Assembly: GCF_034702125.1 (NCBI RefSeq)
Contig: NC_085860.1
Span: forward strand, 51,219,936-51,283,935
DNA: 64,000 nucleotides
Source: Engraulis encrasicolus
Taxonomy: Eukaryota; Chordata; Actinopteri; Clupeiformes; Engraulidae
Reading direction: 5' to 3'
Each line of letters begins with the position of its first letter. The first letter of the stretch is position 1. The position numbers were made by a program, and so were the translations under genes. The notes beneath the pieces were generated by a model that saw only the letters and a program-made list of their open reading frames with translations, had not been told where the DNA came from and made no database searches. This document shows positions 38,695-51,429 of the stretch, in pieces.

Positions 38695-38983
38695 TAGGGG
38701 TGTAAATCACAGCCTTCATGACGATACGATACGGTATCGATTTCTTAAATCAGGGATTCGGTTTTTTTTTAATACTTAAGAATTCCCCACGATACGATGT
38801 GATTCGGTTCGATTCGAATTTTTCCGATTACTTTTCCACTACTATTGTGTTATGGAGCTAGGGCATTGCACAGGGGTCAGCGATTCGATTCTTTTCGATT
38901 CTTAAGAATGCCCCACGATACGATGCGATTCGATTAAATCGCCGGCCGATACATCGATACATTTCGATTTTATTTACACCCCT
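38695..38983. mobile_element. hAT-type MITE rich in ATCGATT
   Basis: Ends TAGGGGTGTAAAT and TTTACACCCCT, target duplication AA(C/A)GTGAC at 38687-38694 and 38984-38991. The interior has degenerate GATACGAT/GATTCGATT repeats. Confidence 0.8.
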
Positions 38984-39645
38984 AAAGTGACAGTAAACAG
39001 ACTGACCAAAACTAAAGTCGTCACCCCAAAAAAAAGGTCACACATAATAATATGCTGTTGAACCGCCTTTAGCTTTGATCACAGCACACATTTGGTGTAT
39101 CATTGCTTCAATACACTTCTGCAATGTCTGGATTTATATCCTTTCAGTGTCAGCATTAAAGGTGTGTTGTGTAGGATGGCTGCCAGAGTAGATGCTGCTA
39201 ATTGAAACTGTGCTCCCTATTGCCAAGTTTGATCTTTTTACGAACATGTACCAAGCAATAAACTAATATTTACTAGTATGACTAAAGTACAGTAAGGTTT
39301 GCAGCTAAAGATGTCTATTTCTGCACATTCAAAATGGCGGACATGGAGCTCCACCTTTTCATGTAGGAAAAGTGCAAATTTCCCAGTCGTAACGAAAACC
39401 TGGAATTTGAATTCTGGAATTCTGGAAATAAATGACCAGAAATATTACACAGTAGACCTTTCAGGCTGTGTACAAACAGATGTGTCTAAAGATGTGGAGG
39501 TCACATCACAAAGGCACATTTTCTTTTCTTGGGTTAGATTATTTCAAACAATTTGTGCCTTTGGGTTGCGTTGTTGAATGTTTTTGTTGCATGCACCAAA
39601 ACCGTAGCTTCATCTGTTTCCTAATAATATCGCCATAGTTCTACT

Positions 39646-39800
39646 TAAGCAATATGACACGAGTGGGAGTGAGGTTGTTCTGGGACACCCTCACGGGTGT
39701 GATTCGCCGCAGGCACGAAGCCGCAGGCTGAGTGCCGTAGGTAATTACACCCGTGAGGGTGTCCCAGAACAACCTCACGACCACAAGTGTTATATTGCTT
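39646..39800. repeat. foldback around GTTCTGGGACACCCTCACGG
   Basis: AGGTTGTTCTGGGACACCCT with CACGGGTGT is mirrored by ACACCCGTG and AGGGTGTCCCAGAACAACCT. The outer parts (AGCAATATGACAC and GTGTTATATTGCT) also pair. It is likely a MITE. Confidence 0.7.
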
Positions 39801-40223
39801 TTATACAATAGTTCCTTTGCTAACACAATTAGTTCATTGAAAGAAATGTTAAATTATTTTAATTACTTTATTTTATTGTTTATTTGCTTGTTCCTCCGCT
39901 CCGGAAAAATAGTTCCAGTTATTGTCTTTGGTTGCTGCGCAACGCGCACCACGTTGGTTACGGTTACTTTGTATCGTTGGTCGCGGAGTGATTATTAGAT
40001 GTGAAGAGTCATTCATAGAGTGTTGGAGGATACCCTCACTCCTAGTGACGTGTAGAACGCCTCTTGTCCAATCACAATTTGTGAAATAATTCGACCGGAT
40101 CTAACTATTGTATAATCTCTACTACCACATTACACAGATCCTTTAGGGATACATCATGACTTGGTCATTGCTATTCTGCTAACAGCAAATTTATAACAGG
40201 ATATGTCTAAACACATCACAGCA

Positions 40224-40286
<63 letters not shown>

Positions 40287-40287
40287 G
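40224..40287. repeat. (AAAG)n microsatellite
   Basis: About 16 tetramers. Confidence 0.95.
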
Positions 40288-40789
40288 GCAGCAGGAAAAG
40301 GAAATGTCAGTCTGTTCTCTTCCTATATCATGCCCTGGTGCCCTAGTTGATAAGGGTTATGCCATTTAACTCCTGTGTCAGCCGTAGCTCAAGGCAGAGG
40401 AAACAACAAGTGGGTCAGATACATGCAGTTGGGGGATCATGTTTAGCAGATATGGGAGCTACTGCGTCAATTTCAAAGTTTAAAAGCCTCTAACTGCAAA
40501 CCTTTTGCATCTGTGGAATGCATTGCAGTTTGATGGAAAAACAACCCTTTACTACGATATTACAGAATAACTACGTCATTACAGACATTCTTTTCTAGCT
40601 ATTACAACTTGGTCATGCCACTCTAACTGTAAGGGTTTGTGTCTTTAAACACTTCAGCGTAGTTGACTTATTCTGCAGTTCGTCTTGTGCTGCTTGGGAA
40701 TGCCATGATGTCTCCAAGGATTCAGGCCCCCTCAGCTATTCCTCCTGCTACAGATGTTGGAAGGGCATCAGTGTTTACATAAACACCCG

Positions 40790-41097
40790 TGAGAAAGTAT
40801 GGAGTGGTGTACAGAAGAAGTATGCAGTGGTGTACAGAAGAAGTATGGAGTGGTGTACAGAAGAAGTATGCAGTGGTGTACAGAAGAAGTATGGAGTGGT
40901 GTACAGAAGAAGTATGCAGTGGTGTACAGAAGAAGTATGGAGTGGTGTACAGAAGAAGTATGGAGTGGTGTACAGAAGAAGTATGGAGTGGTGTACAGAA
41001 GAAGTATGGAGTGGTGTACAGAAGAAGTATGGAGTGGTGTACAGAAGAAGTATGGAGTGGTGTACAGAAGAAGTATGGAGTGGTGTACAGAAGAAGT
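40790..41097. repeat. 23-bp minisatellite, ~13 units
   Basis: The unit GTATGGAGTGGTGTACAGAAGAA (variant with C for the second G) repeats about 13 times. Because 23 is not a multiple of 3, all three forward frames are open with a 23-residue period. These frames are not taken as genes. Confidence 0.92.
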
Positions 41098-41105
41098 ATG
41101 TATAG

Positions 41106-41860
41106 CAGGGCTGTCAAACATACGGCCCGCGGGCCGCATCCGGCCCCCCAGAGGATTCCATCCGGCCCGGATGTTAAAAAAAAAGTTTAAAAAAAGTTAA
41201 AAAATTTTTATTTTTTTTTTTACTTTTTAAAAAAAAAAAAAATTTTTAATGAAATAACCGAAATGCGCAATTACGGCCCTCGGGGCAAAATTGACACCTG
41301 CATGACATTAACCCAATGGTCCCTCTGTTACACTGTAGTAAAGTGCACATCACACTTCTATTATAAATAGTGAATTTGTACTGTAACAGGCATTTGATAA
41401 AGCTCATATATTATAGACCTCATATACAGAGATAAAATGTTAATACTTCTTATTCGTATTGTATTGGTATTGGTTGTAATTAAATAATAAATATAATTGG
41501 ATTTGTATTGGTTCCTATTAAGCTCAAACTGGAAACGGGATCTTAGAATGCGTGAAAATGCAGGAAATTACATATAAGAAATACAAAATTTTCGGGGGGA
41601 AAACCCCCAGACCCCCTGCCAAAATGAACTGTCCCATATTTAATTAATTGTTAGCAATGAATGAAGTCAAGGAAATTTTGTATAGGATTATCAGTATTGC
41701 ATTGCTTTCTACATATTCAACACACTTAAAACGTGATGGTACTGACACTAATCCTCTGCTTTACGTTTTTTTTTTTTGCGATGATGTTACTAATGCGGCC
41801 CGCTTGAGGTCCACATGGGTTGTATGCGGCCCCCGGACCAAAATGAGTTTGACACCCCTG
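41106..41860. mobile_element. hAT-type element (755 bp)
   Basis: Ends CAGGGCTGTCAAAC and GTTTGACACCCCTG, perfect 8-bp duplication ATGTATAG at 41098-41105 and 41861-41868. It landed on the border of the 23-bp minisatellite. No transposase frame is seen. Confidence 0.88.
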
Positions 41861-42458
41861 ATGTATAGTATGTATACCAACAGTAACTCTATCAAGAACT
41901 TTCCTAGTATTCACAGAACATTCTGCAGAATAACACTGCTGCAGTCCTCCTGTACAAAAGTATGAAACTAAATCTTGTGATGGCTAATGACGCATTTAGT
42001 CCTCACCCCAGGTTACCCGACGTGGGTTAATAGTTACCTAGCCTGGTCCTGACCATGCTATAATACTACTATTTCATTTCGTAGTCATGGTCTGGAGGTT
42101 GTTTGATCTGACGCGATTGCAGGAAGCGGGAAGGACATTTTCTGAAAAGTCAGGATAAGTTGTTGAACAAACATGTCTGACGTCTCTTTGGCGATGTAGG
42201 ACCGTTTAATAGACATGTCTGACAGAACATCCTACCGTAGGATAAAATTACAATGTAGGACCGCTTGTCAGAACACCGGCAAAATCCTGCTGCTCAACAT
42301 CGCTCCATAGATAACAGGTACCAGACGTAGTGCGGAACCAAGTATCTTGGCGGAAGTACGCAGGATGGTGCGCAAGGCTAGCAGTTACCTGGCTTCCGGA
42401 GGGAGTTGGGCAGGAATTGCAATGAGTCTTTCTGTCTATCTGTCTTTTTTTCTGACCA

Positions 42459-42570
<112 letters not shown>

Positions 42571-44039
42571 AGCTGCATTGCCTCCTCTGATTGCACTTGT
42601 TTTTTTGATTGCACTTGTTTTTTGATTGCACTTGTTTTTGCGATATCATCCTTCAATGTTCACTAATGCCATGTTAGGGATGCTCACTTGATATCTATCA
42701 AGGGCACAACTTGCATTGTTTCATTTCCCTAATGATTAGATTTAGGCCTTTTCTAATCACCCTGTGAGTCATGGTGGCTGATCCACAGACTATGCAGAGA
42801 AGACCTCTGTATCTGCACTTGCAATGATGCTACAAGAAAGCCGATATGCAGTAAAAAATGCTACGTTAATTTAACACTTCGAGAGTACTGTGGGACCAAA
42901 TAAACTCTAGAAGATAAACCAACTCTCTAAATGTTTCAATAACACAGCATTTTTAATGTGTATATGCAAATGCTACTTTTGCCTCACAAACCACAAAAAT
43001 CCTCACACCCTCTGCGAACAAACAGCCCTATCTAAATATCTATCTATCTGTCTGTCTGTCTGTCTGACTGTTTGTCTGTTTAAAGAACATTTTGGTCTGT
43101 GAGTCTGAAGGAAACACTCATTGTTATCTCAAGTTTTTGAGGTTGTCCGCCACTGTATCTGCACTGGATAGTAAACACAGACACTATCCCTACTTTCAAC
43201 CCCCATACATAGCGGCCTTGTGACCAAATAAGGAAGATATTTACGAACTGCAATTATGCAGGCATTCCTCTGAACTGCCTCTTTGAGCTATTACTTAACT
43301 CTGGACCAGACTGGAGTCGACCGACCGGTTTGCTTGCTGCAGCCTGTTCAAATTCCCATTGCGTGTAAAAGCCCTAGAGGATAGCCTACTAGCATATCAT
43401 GCCAATGAACACTGCATGCTCTATGTTACATAATCTATATTTTTACATTTATATTTTCATATAGTGAGCTCAAAGACAAATGTCATGCTTGCATGACAAT
43501 AAAGTCTATTCTACTCTATTCTTTTCTATACAAAAGCATGGAGCATTGAAGCTCTGCATCGGGTGGAGGCGCATCAAGACACGTCAACACACATTTAATG
43601 TTTTTGAATTATATTGGTCACTGTGTGTCCACTGATGGTGTGTGGCTCATCACACGCTAACCTCTGAGGTTGCAAAATGCTGCAACTTCCTGAAATTCTT
43701 GTCTCGGAAGTCTGAAGACATGCTCCTGCAATTCATTAAACAGTCGTTTGTTATATCGACTCTATAAATGTTGAATTAACATTGTATTTCATACTGTGTA
43801 GTTAGTCTCCTTCACCATGTAGGGATGCCTATTGCCTTAGCATCTATCAGCCGCGACGTGCACTGGCTTCAGCATTTTCCAACTTTCACAACCGGCGGGG
43901 TCTAATTTTAGGCCTGACCCGCGTTCCTCGGTGCTTCAGTTGGAGACCTATATAACAACATACAGGTCAAGGGACGTTTAGAGCTGTCATGGTGGTATCT
44001 ACCCCTGTCACCTAAGGTATGATAACACCTCGCCTGTCT

Positions 44040-44095
44040 GGTGTGTGCGTGCGTGTCTGTGCATGTGTGTGCATGTCTGTGCATGTGTGTTTGTC

Positions 44096-44129
<34 letters not shown>

Positions 44130-44147
44130 GGTCTGTGCATGTGTGCA

Positions 44148-44222
<75 letters not shown>
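44040..44222. repeat. (GT)n microsatellite
   Basis: GT with GCATGTCT interruptions, then ~35 perfect units. Confidence 0.95.
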
Positions 44223-44225
<3 letters not shown>

Positions 44226-44849
44226 CGGGTGTACGTATGCGGTGTATATGCCAGCTTACCCTTCCCCAGATTGGGAGTGGACTGCTGCTTGTGAAGCGGA
44301 GTGTCTCGTCTCCTCATCCTTGCCAGTGGATGGAAACTATCCTGTTAAAGAAAAACATCAAGTATGTCGTCGTTCTTTAGAGACGGAGCTAAGAGCGAAG
44401 CCATACAAAGTAATGTATGCCTCCCAGGCCCTCAAACCGCATCTCTATTCTCTCTACCATCCCTACTGGTCCTCAAACCAATGCACATCTCTATTCTCTC
44501 TACCATCCCTACTGGTCCCGCGCATAGCAATGTTGTTATTATGATGTAGTTGAATCCTTTTAACAAAGAGGCCCCCGAACTAAAAAAGAGGGCCTAATAT
44601 CATGTGGAGGGGCCTCTTTTCTTCAAGTCAAGGGCCCATGTGGGCCCCCCGCTCGTATGGGCCCCCCTGCCTTGCGGGGGCTGCGGGGGTATACTTTACG
44701 CCCCTGACATAGGCTCTGCACAAAGGGGTTAAACGAGTCATTATGGGGTTTCTGCATACATGTAACTATTAGTAACCAGCAGGACAATGTGTGTGCTAAA
44801 CTAAGCACAACAATTACCTCTTAATGTATGTTCTCTACAAGTCTTCTGT

Positions 44850-45060
44850 TGTCCAGTCTTGCACTTTAAATGTCTGTATGAGCACTGTCTATGTCCATAC
44901 TGTCTTAAGTCCATGTATGAGTACTGTCTATGTCTATACTGTCTATGGCCTTACCTAGATTAGTCTATGTCTGCATGGGAAAGCAAGAAATGTAATTTCA
45001 AATTCTTTGTATGACCAGTGCATGTAAAGAAATTGACAATAAAACCAACTTGAAACTAAA
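44850..45060 (+). mobile_element. 3' end of a non-LTR retrotransposon
   Basis: Repeats of TGTCTATGTC(C/T)ATACTGTC lead into GCATGGGAAAGCAAGAAATG, ATGTAAAGAAATTGACAATA and AAACCAACTTGAAAC. This is the tail typical of truncated fish LINEs. No reverse transcriptase remains. Confidence 0.55.
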
Positions 45061-48000
45061 CCAGTGAACTCATCCTTCTGCTTTTGTGACTGTGGCACGA
45101 TGGATTAAAAAGTAACACTGTGCCTGCCATGACTCTTTAAAAGTAAAGTAAATACAAACAGGAACTAAATTCACCAGCCAAGCGCAACATCTTTTTTCGA
45201 CGTGTCATCATAGATAACAACTCCAACTTACTTCCTGTAGATGGGCAAGCAGCATGCAGCTGGGCTCACACTTTGTATTGAGACACATATTGTATTGAGA
45301 GTTGTAAGAGTTGCACATTTCAACTCTTCTCTGACTTCAAGTCAATGTTAAGGTGTCCTTTACCTGCAAACTTACAGTCACTTACAGTTTACGTTGTAAA
45401 ATCTTACCAAAAAAAAAGTTACAAAAAGAAAATAAATTAGCCTAAGTCTGCATTTTGTGTTTCTTGCTTCTTGTTTTGTGTATTTCAACAAATTGTCCCT
45501 GGCTGACTGGCAGTCCTTGCAACAGGCCTCAGAGTATTGCTTACATACAGTATTGCCACTGAGAGCAGGGCCTTTTCCAAGCACTTTAAGCTCACACTGA
45601 ATGCAGTTGATGGCCACACTCACAGACCACTCACTAATTGAACTGCATTAAAGTGAACCCAGTGAGTTGCACTTTCCTACTCTGTTCCTTGAACTCCCCA
45701 CGCCAATGCCATTAAAAACTTATTAAGCTGGCTGTTGGCTGATGCATAATGGAACAGCCATTCATTCCTGCTACTCTAGAAGGAAATGTTGAGGTCTGAA
45801 ACCAAACCATGTCACACCAATGACAATGCTTAGTATAATAAGCATTCTCTGTCTCACAAACACCATTATAAGACAAAAAGTTGTCAAGCAAAGATGGGGC
45901 AACATATTTTAAAGCATTGCCAAGTCCACTTTCCTTTTTCACAAAGAACAGCAAAGATATGCAAGCAAGGACAAGCAGAGGCATGCATGAGATGCCTGTC
46001 ATAAAAACCTTAAATACACATTAACACATTTTGTGCAAGAGCACTGAAACGGTACAGGTGAAAGGCATGACTGAGTGAGAATAATTAGGCCGACCGTGTG
46101 TGTTGTGCTCACCTCTGTTGTTATATAAAAGGCTCTTTAGTGTGTGTCGTGTCGTGTCCTGTCCTGTCCTCCTCGGCTAGATTGGAACACACTTCCTCTG
46201 ACTTGGCTCCGTCTTCTGAAGCTTCTTCCTGATTGTTTGAGTCTGAGAAAGAACGTTGAGACTGCTATGCAGCCTGCAAGCCAACATAAGTGCCTGCAGC
46301 ACTTTAACTCGTTCACTGCCACAGCAGCGCAAGAGCCATTTAGGGGAGGTTTCCAGCTGTCTTGCACTGTCTGTAACGCACAGTTGCACGCATTTACATG
46401 TATTAGCAAACGAGTTCCACAGAAACGCTACTGACTGCTTCTTGTGTAAACTGAATGCCTGTTCTGGAGAAAATAACTGTTTTTTTTTGTTTTGTTTTTT
46501 AAGTGAAATGAACTTGAGTAGGACACAAAAAAACCTTCCCATTTCAGTCACTTATTCTGCTCATATTAGGCCTACTATTTATTATATTGTTTATAACTAG
46601 CCTATTACATTTCAAGTCTGGGTCATGTGCATGCAACTTTATTTGTTGTTTTACACGGCATAGATCCAATAAACAATAGGACGATTAAATAAAAGAAAGA
46701 AGTGATAGACAAAAATAAGTGGCCGACTGTTGCATTGATAAAATACGCGAATAATTAGCTGATGCCTTCATAATTGACAAGGTAAATATGAATAGACTGA
46801 CTGTCAGACGTTGCTGTAGACTGCTCTCTTTTTCCCTGTTGGCATATAGCACTAAAGCCATTTGACTGGACACAAGACTGCAGTGTCCCCGACTGGTTGT
46901 TGCGCGCCATGGCACGCGCCTTTGAAATAATTATGCTGTGGCACGCTCCAAACGCATGGAGAAATGCAACCGTGTAAACAACATTACCCAAACGTTCATT
47001 TACATTGTGTTTAAAACTAGAAACATTTAGGTAAGTAAATGGAGGATTTTTTAAGCATTGTGTCCATGTTTCGACTAATGCACGCGCAATGCTACTCCCC
47101 CAACGTCTAAATCTATAAGAGCATGTTAGCACAGATGGATAGTCTACTGATTAAATGTTTAGGTTCAATGTGTTTCGTATTTTATAAGTTGTCTTACCAA
47201 AATCCAATCTTCACCTATGTGGAATTTCCGAGGTGAAACAAGCGAGGTGTGTCGAATGACACCAGGTCAAGATTTTAAGATTTTACTTCCACCATGCGCC
47301 CACGTGTAGGCCTAAATGGTGCAAACCTATGACCTATAACCTACCACCGCAGGCCTATTCTCGTAGAATGTAACGCCAAATAAACATGACTAAAAGCCAT
47401 CTTTATTTTTAAAATAATTACAAGTTTGTATGACCCTGTAATTATTGATGCACTAATTAATAATTATTACATTTAGTTGAGAGACGTTGAAATAATTTCA
47501 ATTCTTGCCAACTAGATGGCGCCATATATCTTCAGTTCAGGCGAAGGGGTGTCAAGACCTTGTTCTGCTGGTAGGCAGGAGAGGACGAAACCTTGATGGA
47601 GGGTTAAGGCCAGCATCTCTAGTGTTTACTCGAGACGACAAGCGACCGTCCACTGGAAGGCTACTATTGCCATGTTTATCCCCAAAAGATCTTTGACAAG
47701 GCTTTTCTTTTTGAGGGCAGTCAGTGTTAGACATTGTGTTCTGTTGAAACTCAGTGCGTAGTATTAGAGTGTGTAGAGATTATATAAACCTTATAGGACA
47801 GTAGAGTAGAGACAGTAGAGTCCCCCCCCCCATATTGTCATACTTAGACTTGATTGAAGATCTTGATTGAAGAGCTTAATTAAACTTTAATTAGATTTTA
47901 AAAAGCCAAATTTAATTTAAAGTTTACTAGACACATTGTAGGCTACACTTCAGGTGCTGAAGGCCACTCTTCTCATGGACACATTTGTGTACCAATGTTA

Positions 48001-48308
48001 GGCCTGAAAGGCCTTGAGGAAGACACAAACTCCAGTGATCCTGTTTGCAAAGAGTTTAATGATTGATTTTTTGTTACTTTGACTGTAGAAAAAAGGGATA
48101 TGAACTTTACAGTGGATCTAATGTTAGCATAGATTAAACAACAAACACTTGAAATTCAAAATTTGATTGTTAAGGTAGGGTGGGTACAAAGTTTACATGT
48201 TTTCAGTATAAAAAATAGTTACTTCTTACAATTACAATTAAATGTGTATAAATATATGGTAAATTCTATATATAAAATATATTTTAACCTTTATATACAA
48301 ACTCATGG

Positions 48309-48388
48309 TAATTCATTCATTCATGCATTCATACATTCATACATACATACATACATACATACATACATACATACATACATACATACAC
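48309..48388. repeat. (CATT)n and (CATA)n tract
   Basis: ATTC and ATAC tetramers just downstream of the candidate adm poly(A) signal. Confidence 0.92.
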
Positions 48389-48389
48389 T

Positions 48390-49593
48390 GTTACATTTAT
48401 TGCACGTTTGCCCTTAATATACAAAAGTTTCAAAATTCAAGTATAGTGTGGCAGCAACCATCTCAAGTGGACTTTACAGTATATCCAGACACCAGTGTGC
48501 TCCATTAGTCTGTTAGTTAGTCTGTCCCACATATGGGGGAAAAAAACATAGCGTCCCCTCAGAGCGTCCACCTCTGTCCACAGTTGAAAGTGTCCGTGGA
48601 GTAGGCAGAGTGAGGGAAACCAGACGCTGATCATTGAACATCCTCATCCTCATCCTCATCTTCCTCTTTTTCATCATCCTGGGTATCCTGGAGTGCCTTC
48701 CCTTTTGTTACTTCGATCGATTCCCCAAACCACAGTCCTCCTCCTCCTCCTCATCATCATCATCATCATCATGGCCATCATCCTCCTCCTCGTCCATGGC
48801 TACACACGGCAAAGTGCTGGTAAAGTCCGCAAAGGTTTTACCCCCCTCCCTCCATCAAGTCTCAAGTCTCCATCTTGTAGGGACCAGGGGGGGAGCAAGC
48901 CGAGCTGGGGGGGGAGAGACAGAGAGGGCTGGTCAGCTCCTTAGAACTTGCGAGTCTCATCTCAAAGGCAAGAGAGATAGACAAGGCACACATGCAAACA
49001 CATGCACTCACACATGCATACGCTTACACCTGCTTCTTTTTTCACAGACTAAGACACACATTCATGACCTGAGCACCTCTCTCTTTTATCTCTCTCTCTC
49101 TATTTCTCTTTCTCCTTTGCTCTCCCCCCATTTTACTCCCCTCTGGACCCCCCAGGCCTCGGAGGGGTTCATATAGCGAGCGTCTCTCTCTCTCCTCTGT
49201 CTCTCCCCCAGGTGTTGACGGCAGCAGACATAGAGGAGGTGGGGGGGTCGTCAGCTGTGCAGTGTGCGGTAAGCCAAGCCAGCCGCGCCAGACTCCCCTC
49301 ACTCCCCATGCTAGAGGATGAACACCACTAGAGTTCAGCACAAGTCAGTAGCATTTCACCAAGATGAGGCCAGTTCAAGATTTTTGTGTTTTTGTTTTAA
49401 ACAACCATAAATAAGAAGGGGGAAAAAAAACAAGAGAACAGAAAGGAAAAAAAGACAGAGAAGAGAAAAAAATACAAACTGTCCCCCTTTTTTTTCCTCC
49501 TCTCTTTCTCTTTTTTTTCCCTTTTTTTGCTCTCTCGCTCTCTCTCTCTCTCTCCCTCTTTTTCTGTTTCTCTTCTCACTCTCCCCAATTGCC
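48390..49593 (-). other. adm: probable adm 3' UTR with candidate poly(A) signal
   Basis: After the adm stop, ~1.2 kb of non-coding sequence leads to an AATAAA on the minus strand (48399-48394). It is followed by a TGTATG-rich tract (48310-48388) that supplies UGUA and U/G-rich downstream elements. The tract includes CT-, GA- and TCC-rich simple sequence. The exact end is an inference. Confidence 0.4.
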
Positions 49594-49620
49594 TCATGTC
49601 CGTCTGAAAGCTGGTCCGCG

Positions 49621-49652
<32 letters not shown>

Positions 49653-49912
49653 GTCGTGTTCTCAATCTCGACAGCTGCGCTCGGCTCCTTTGGGAGGTGG
49701 AGGAGGAGGAGGAGGAGGAAGAGGAGAGGGAGGTGAACAACTGCTCTAGCGAGCGTCTCCGGCGGCGACCGTATCCGTGTTCGCTGATCTTGGACTGCGG
49801 CGCCAAGTCGGCCTTGTTCTTGTTGATGATGTGCAGGCGATGGGCCAGCTCGTGCACGGAGCAGGTGACCAAGTTACACCCTGAGGGCTTGGAGTTCAGC
49901 ATCCTCTTAAAC
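49594..49912 (-). CDS. adm: adm exon 4: mature adrenomedullin and stop
   Basis: The acceptor GTGCTGCGCAG is followed by FKRMLNSKPSGCNLVTC, SVHELAHRLHIINKNKADLA and PQSKISEHGYGRRRRR, then a basic and serine-rich tail to TGA at 49596-49594. The two nine-serine runs (residues ~137-145 and ~162-170) are written by TCC-type and AGC-type triplet repeats, visible on the plus strand as GGA and CTG runs. Confidence 0.93.
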
Positions 49913-50802
49913 CTGCGCAGCACAGGGCAGAGACAAGAAGAAGAGAGGGGGGGCATTAGAGAGATAGATAGATAGATATACAGTGCATACATACAGTTTT
50001 TTTAGAGAGGCCAAGTAACACCTCTGGTCGGAACTTGGTTATATTTAGAAGTTTGATACAATTGGATCCCCATTGCCAATTTGTTAGCTGAAGACCCCCA
50101 CCCCCAGCTTCTTAGTCAATTAATCAATCGAATTCATCAATCCCTCTGCAAAGTTTCTTAAAATAGAAGTTTTTGGTTTTTGTACATTATGATTTTTTTT
50201 GCACATACCTGAGGTGTGCCGGGAGAGGTTTGCTGCTCCTGTTCTCCTGGACTGAGCCCTCCTCCCTCTCGACTAATCTCCTCTGGATGTCTCTTCGCAC
50301 CAGACTCTGCATCCAGACACTCAACCTGCCAACGGAGGAGAAGGGAAAAACAGGGGAGAGAGGAGCGTTAGTCAAGGCAAGTCCTAGAGCCACCATCATT
50401 TGCTCCGCAGAAGCAGAGCAAATAGAAGAAAAAAAAAACACATCTGCAATATGCCTCTGGGTGTTTTTTTCTCTTTTTTTATTTCTTTCTTTTATTATTG
50501 TTGGTGAGAGGAGAGGAGAGGAGAGGAGAAGGGGAGGAGAGGAGTGGAGTGGAGTGGAGAGGAGATGAGAGGAGTGGAGAGAGGAGGAGAGGAGAGGAGA
50601 GGAGTGGAGAGAGGAGGAGAGGAGTGGAGAGGAGATGTGAAGCAGCAGGCATGTGGGAGCAGCGTGGCGTGGCGTGGCGTATAGTATTGCATGCGCACCT
50701 CTTTCTGGTCTCTGCACTGAGCTCCGGCTGGCTGCCCCTGGAGCAGCGTGCGAGTGTGGCCAGCACACCCCAGAAGAGGACACACTGCAGAAACAGCTTC
50801 AT
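49594..50802 (-). CDS. adm: adrenomedullin precursor
   Basis: This gene encodes a secreted vasodilator peptide hormone precursor whose mature peptide signals through calcitonin-receptor-like receptor/RAMP complexes. Three coding exons (50811-50699, 50325-50209, 49912-49594) join in phase 2 at both junctions to give 179 residues, close to the ~185 of human ADM. The order is signal peptide (MKLFLQCVLFWGVLATLARC), a PAMP-like segment (LSVWMQSLVRRDIQRR), KR at 76-77, then the mature peptide ~78-121. The mature peptide has the six-residue disulfide ring CNLVTC (Cys86, Cys91) and ends GY, followed by G122 as amide donor and RRRRR as cleavage site. The C-terminal flank contains two runs of nine serines. 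With the noncoding exon upstream, the four-exon layout matches mammalian ADM. It looks like AM1-type adm; the teleost paralogue adm4 cannot be fully excluded. Confidence 0.93.
50209..50325 (-). CDS. adm: adm exon 3: PAMP-like region
   Basis: The acceptor is GTTGGCAG and the donor GTATGT. It encodes LSVWMQSLVRRDIQRRLVER, then EEGSVQENRSSKPLPAHL. In mammals this exon encodes proadrenomedullin N-terminal 20 peptide, which is amidated from a Gly-Lys-Arg. No such Gly-basic site is evident after the tryptophan here, so release of an amidated PAMP is doubtful. Confidence 0.88.
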
Positions 50803-50811
50803 CTTGGCAGC
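50699..50811 (-). CDS. adm: adm exon 2: start codon and signal peptide
   Basis: The acceptor is CTCCTCAG. ATG is at 50802-50800 in the context GCCAAGATGA. Residues 1-20 form a hydrophobic signal sequence with likely cleavage near ARCSRG. The exon continues QPELSAETRK and ends AAGAG before donor GTGCGC (phase 2). The flanking intron on the start side is a GAGA-rich tract. Confidence 0.9.
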
Positions 50812-51429
50812 CTGAGGAGAGGGAAAGAGACAGACGGAGAGAAGAGAGAGAAGAGAAGAGAGAGAAGAAAGTGAGAGAAGTAGATAGAGAAGTAGAGAGA
50901 GAGAGAAGGAGAGAGAGCAAGGGAAAGGAAGAGACAAGAGAGAAGATACAGTTAAACAGATGTGGTATTTATCAAGCATGCAAATAAACATTCACTTCAC
51001 TGAGGTTTTTTTTATTTTATCACAGCCTTATGAAGTTGTCCCTGGAACAACTTGCACAAAATTTGACAAGTGAGGTCAGTCTCACCCTGGAATTATTTCA
51101 GAGTAGCAGTAATTCATTTGCCTAAGAAGGGGAGTCAGTAACTTGAACTTTCATTTACTCTGATCTGAGAGACCTCACATATCTCTGACTCAGGTCTCTG
51201 CCAGCGCTAACAAATCATGCACATCTTCTTTTCTCCCAAACTATGTGTAAATGCTGTCAATTTCAGTAAAAAAATAAATAGCATATTATAATTTAATAAT
51301 GAGCTTACACAAAATGAAATACAATAAAAAAATAAATTTGAAGGAGTCCCAGAAAAAAACAAATCAACAAGTCCCAATAATCCTACAGGAGCCAAATAGA
51401 TTAGAATCCACCCGTGTAGAGACACGTAC

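Noticed and set aside
40722..41200. Repetitive 92-133-codon frames with 23-residue periodicity
   Set aside because: A 23-bp tandem repeat without stops makes all frames of one strand open. There is no start context or splice support.
46755..47132. 125-codon minus-strand frame as an ampd3 first exon or separate gene
   Set aside because: Unremarkable composition, no recognised motif, no clear donor; length is within chance for this much sequence.
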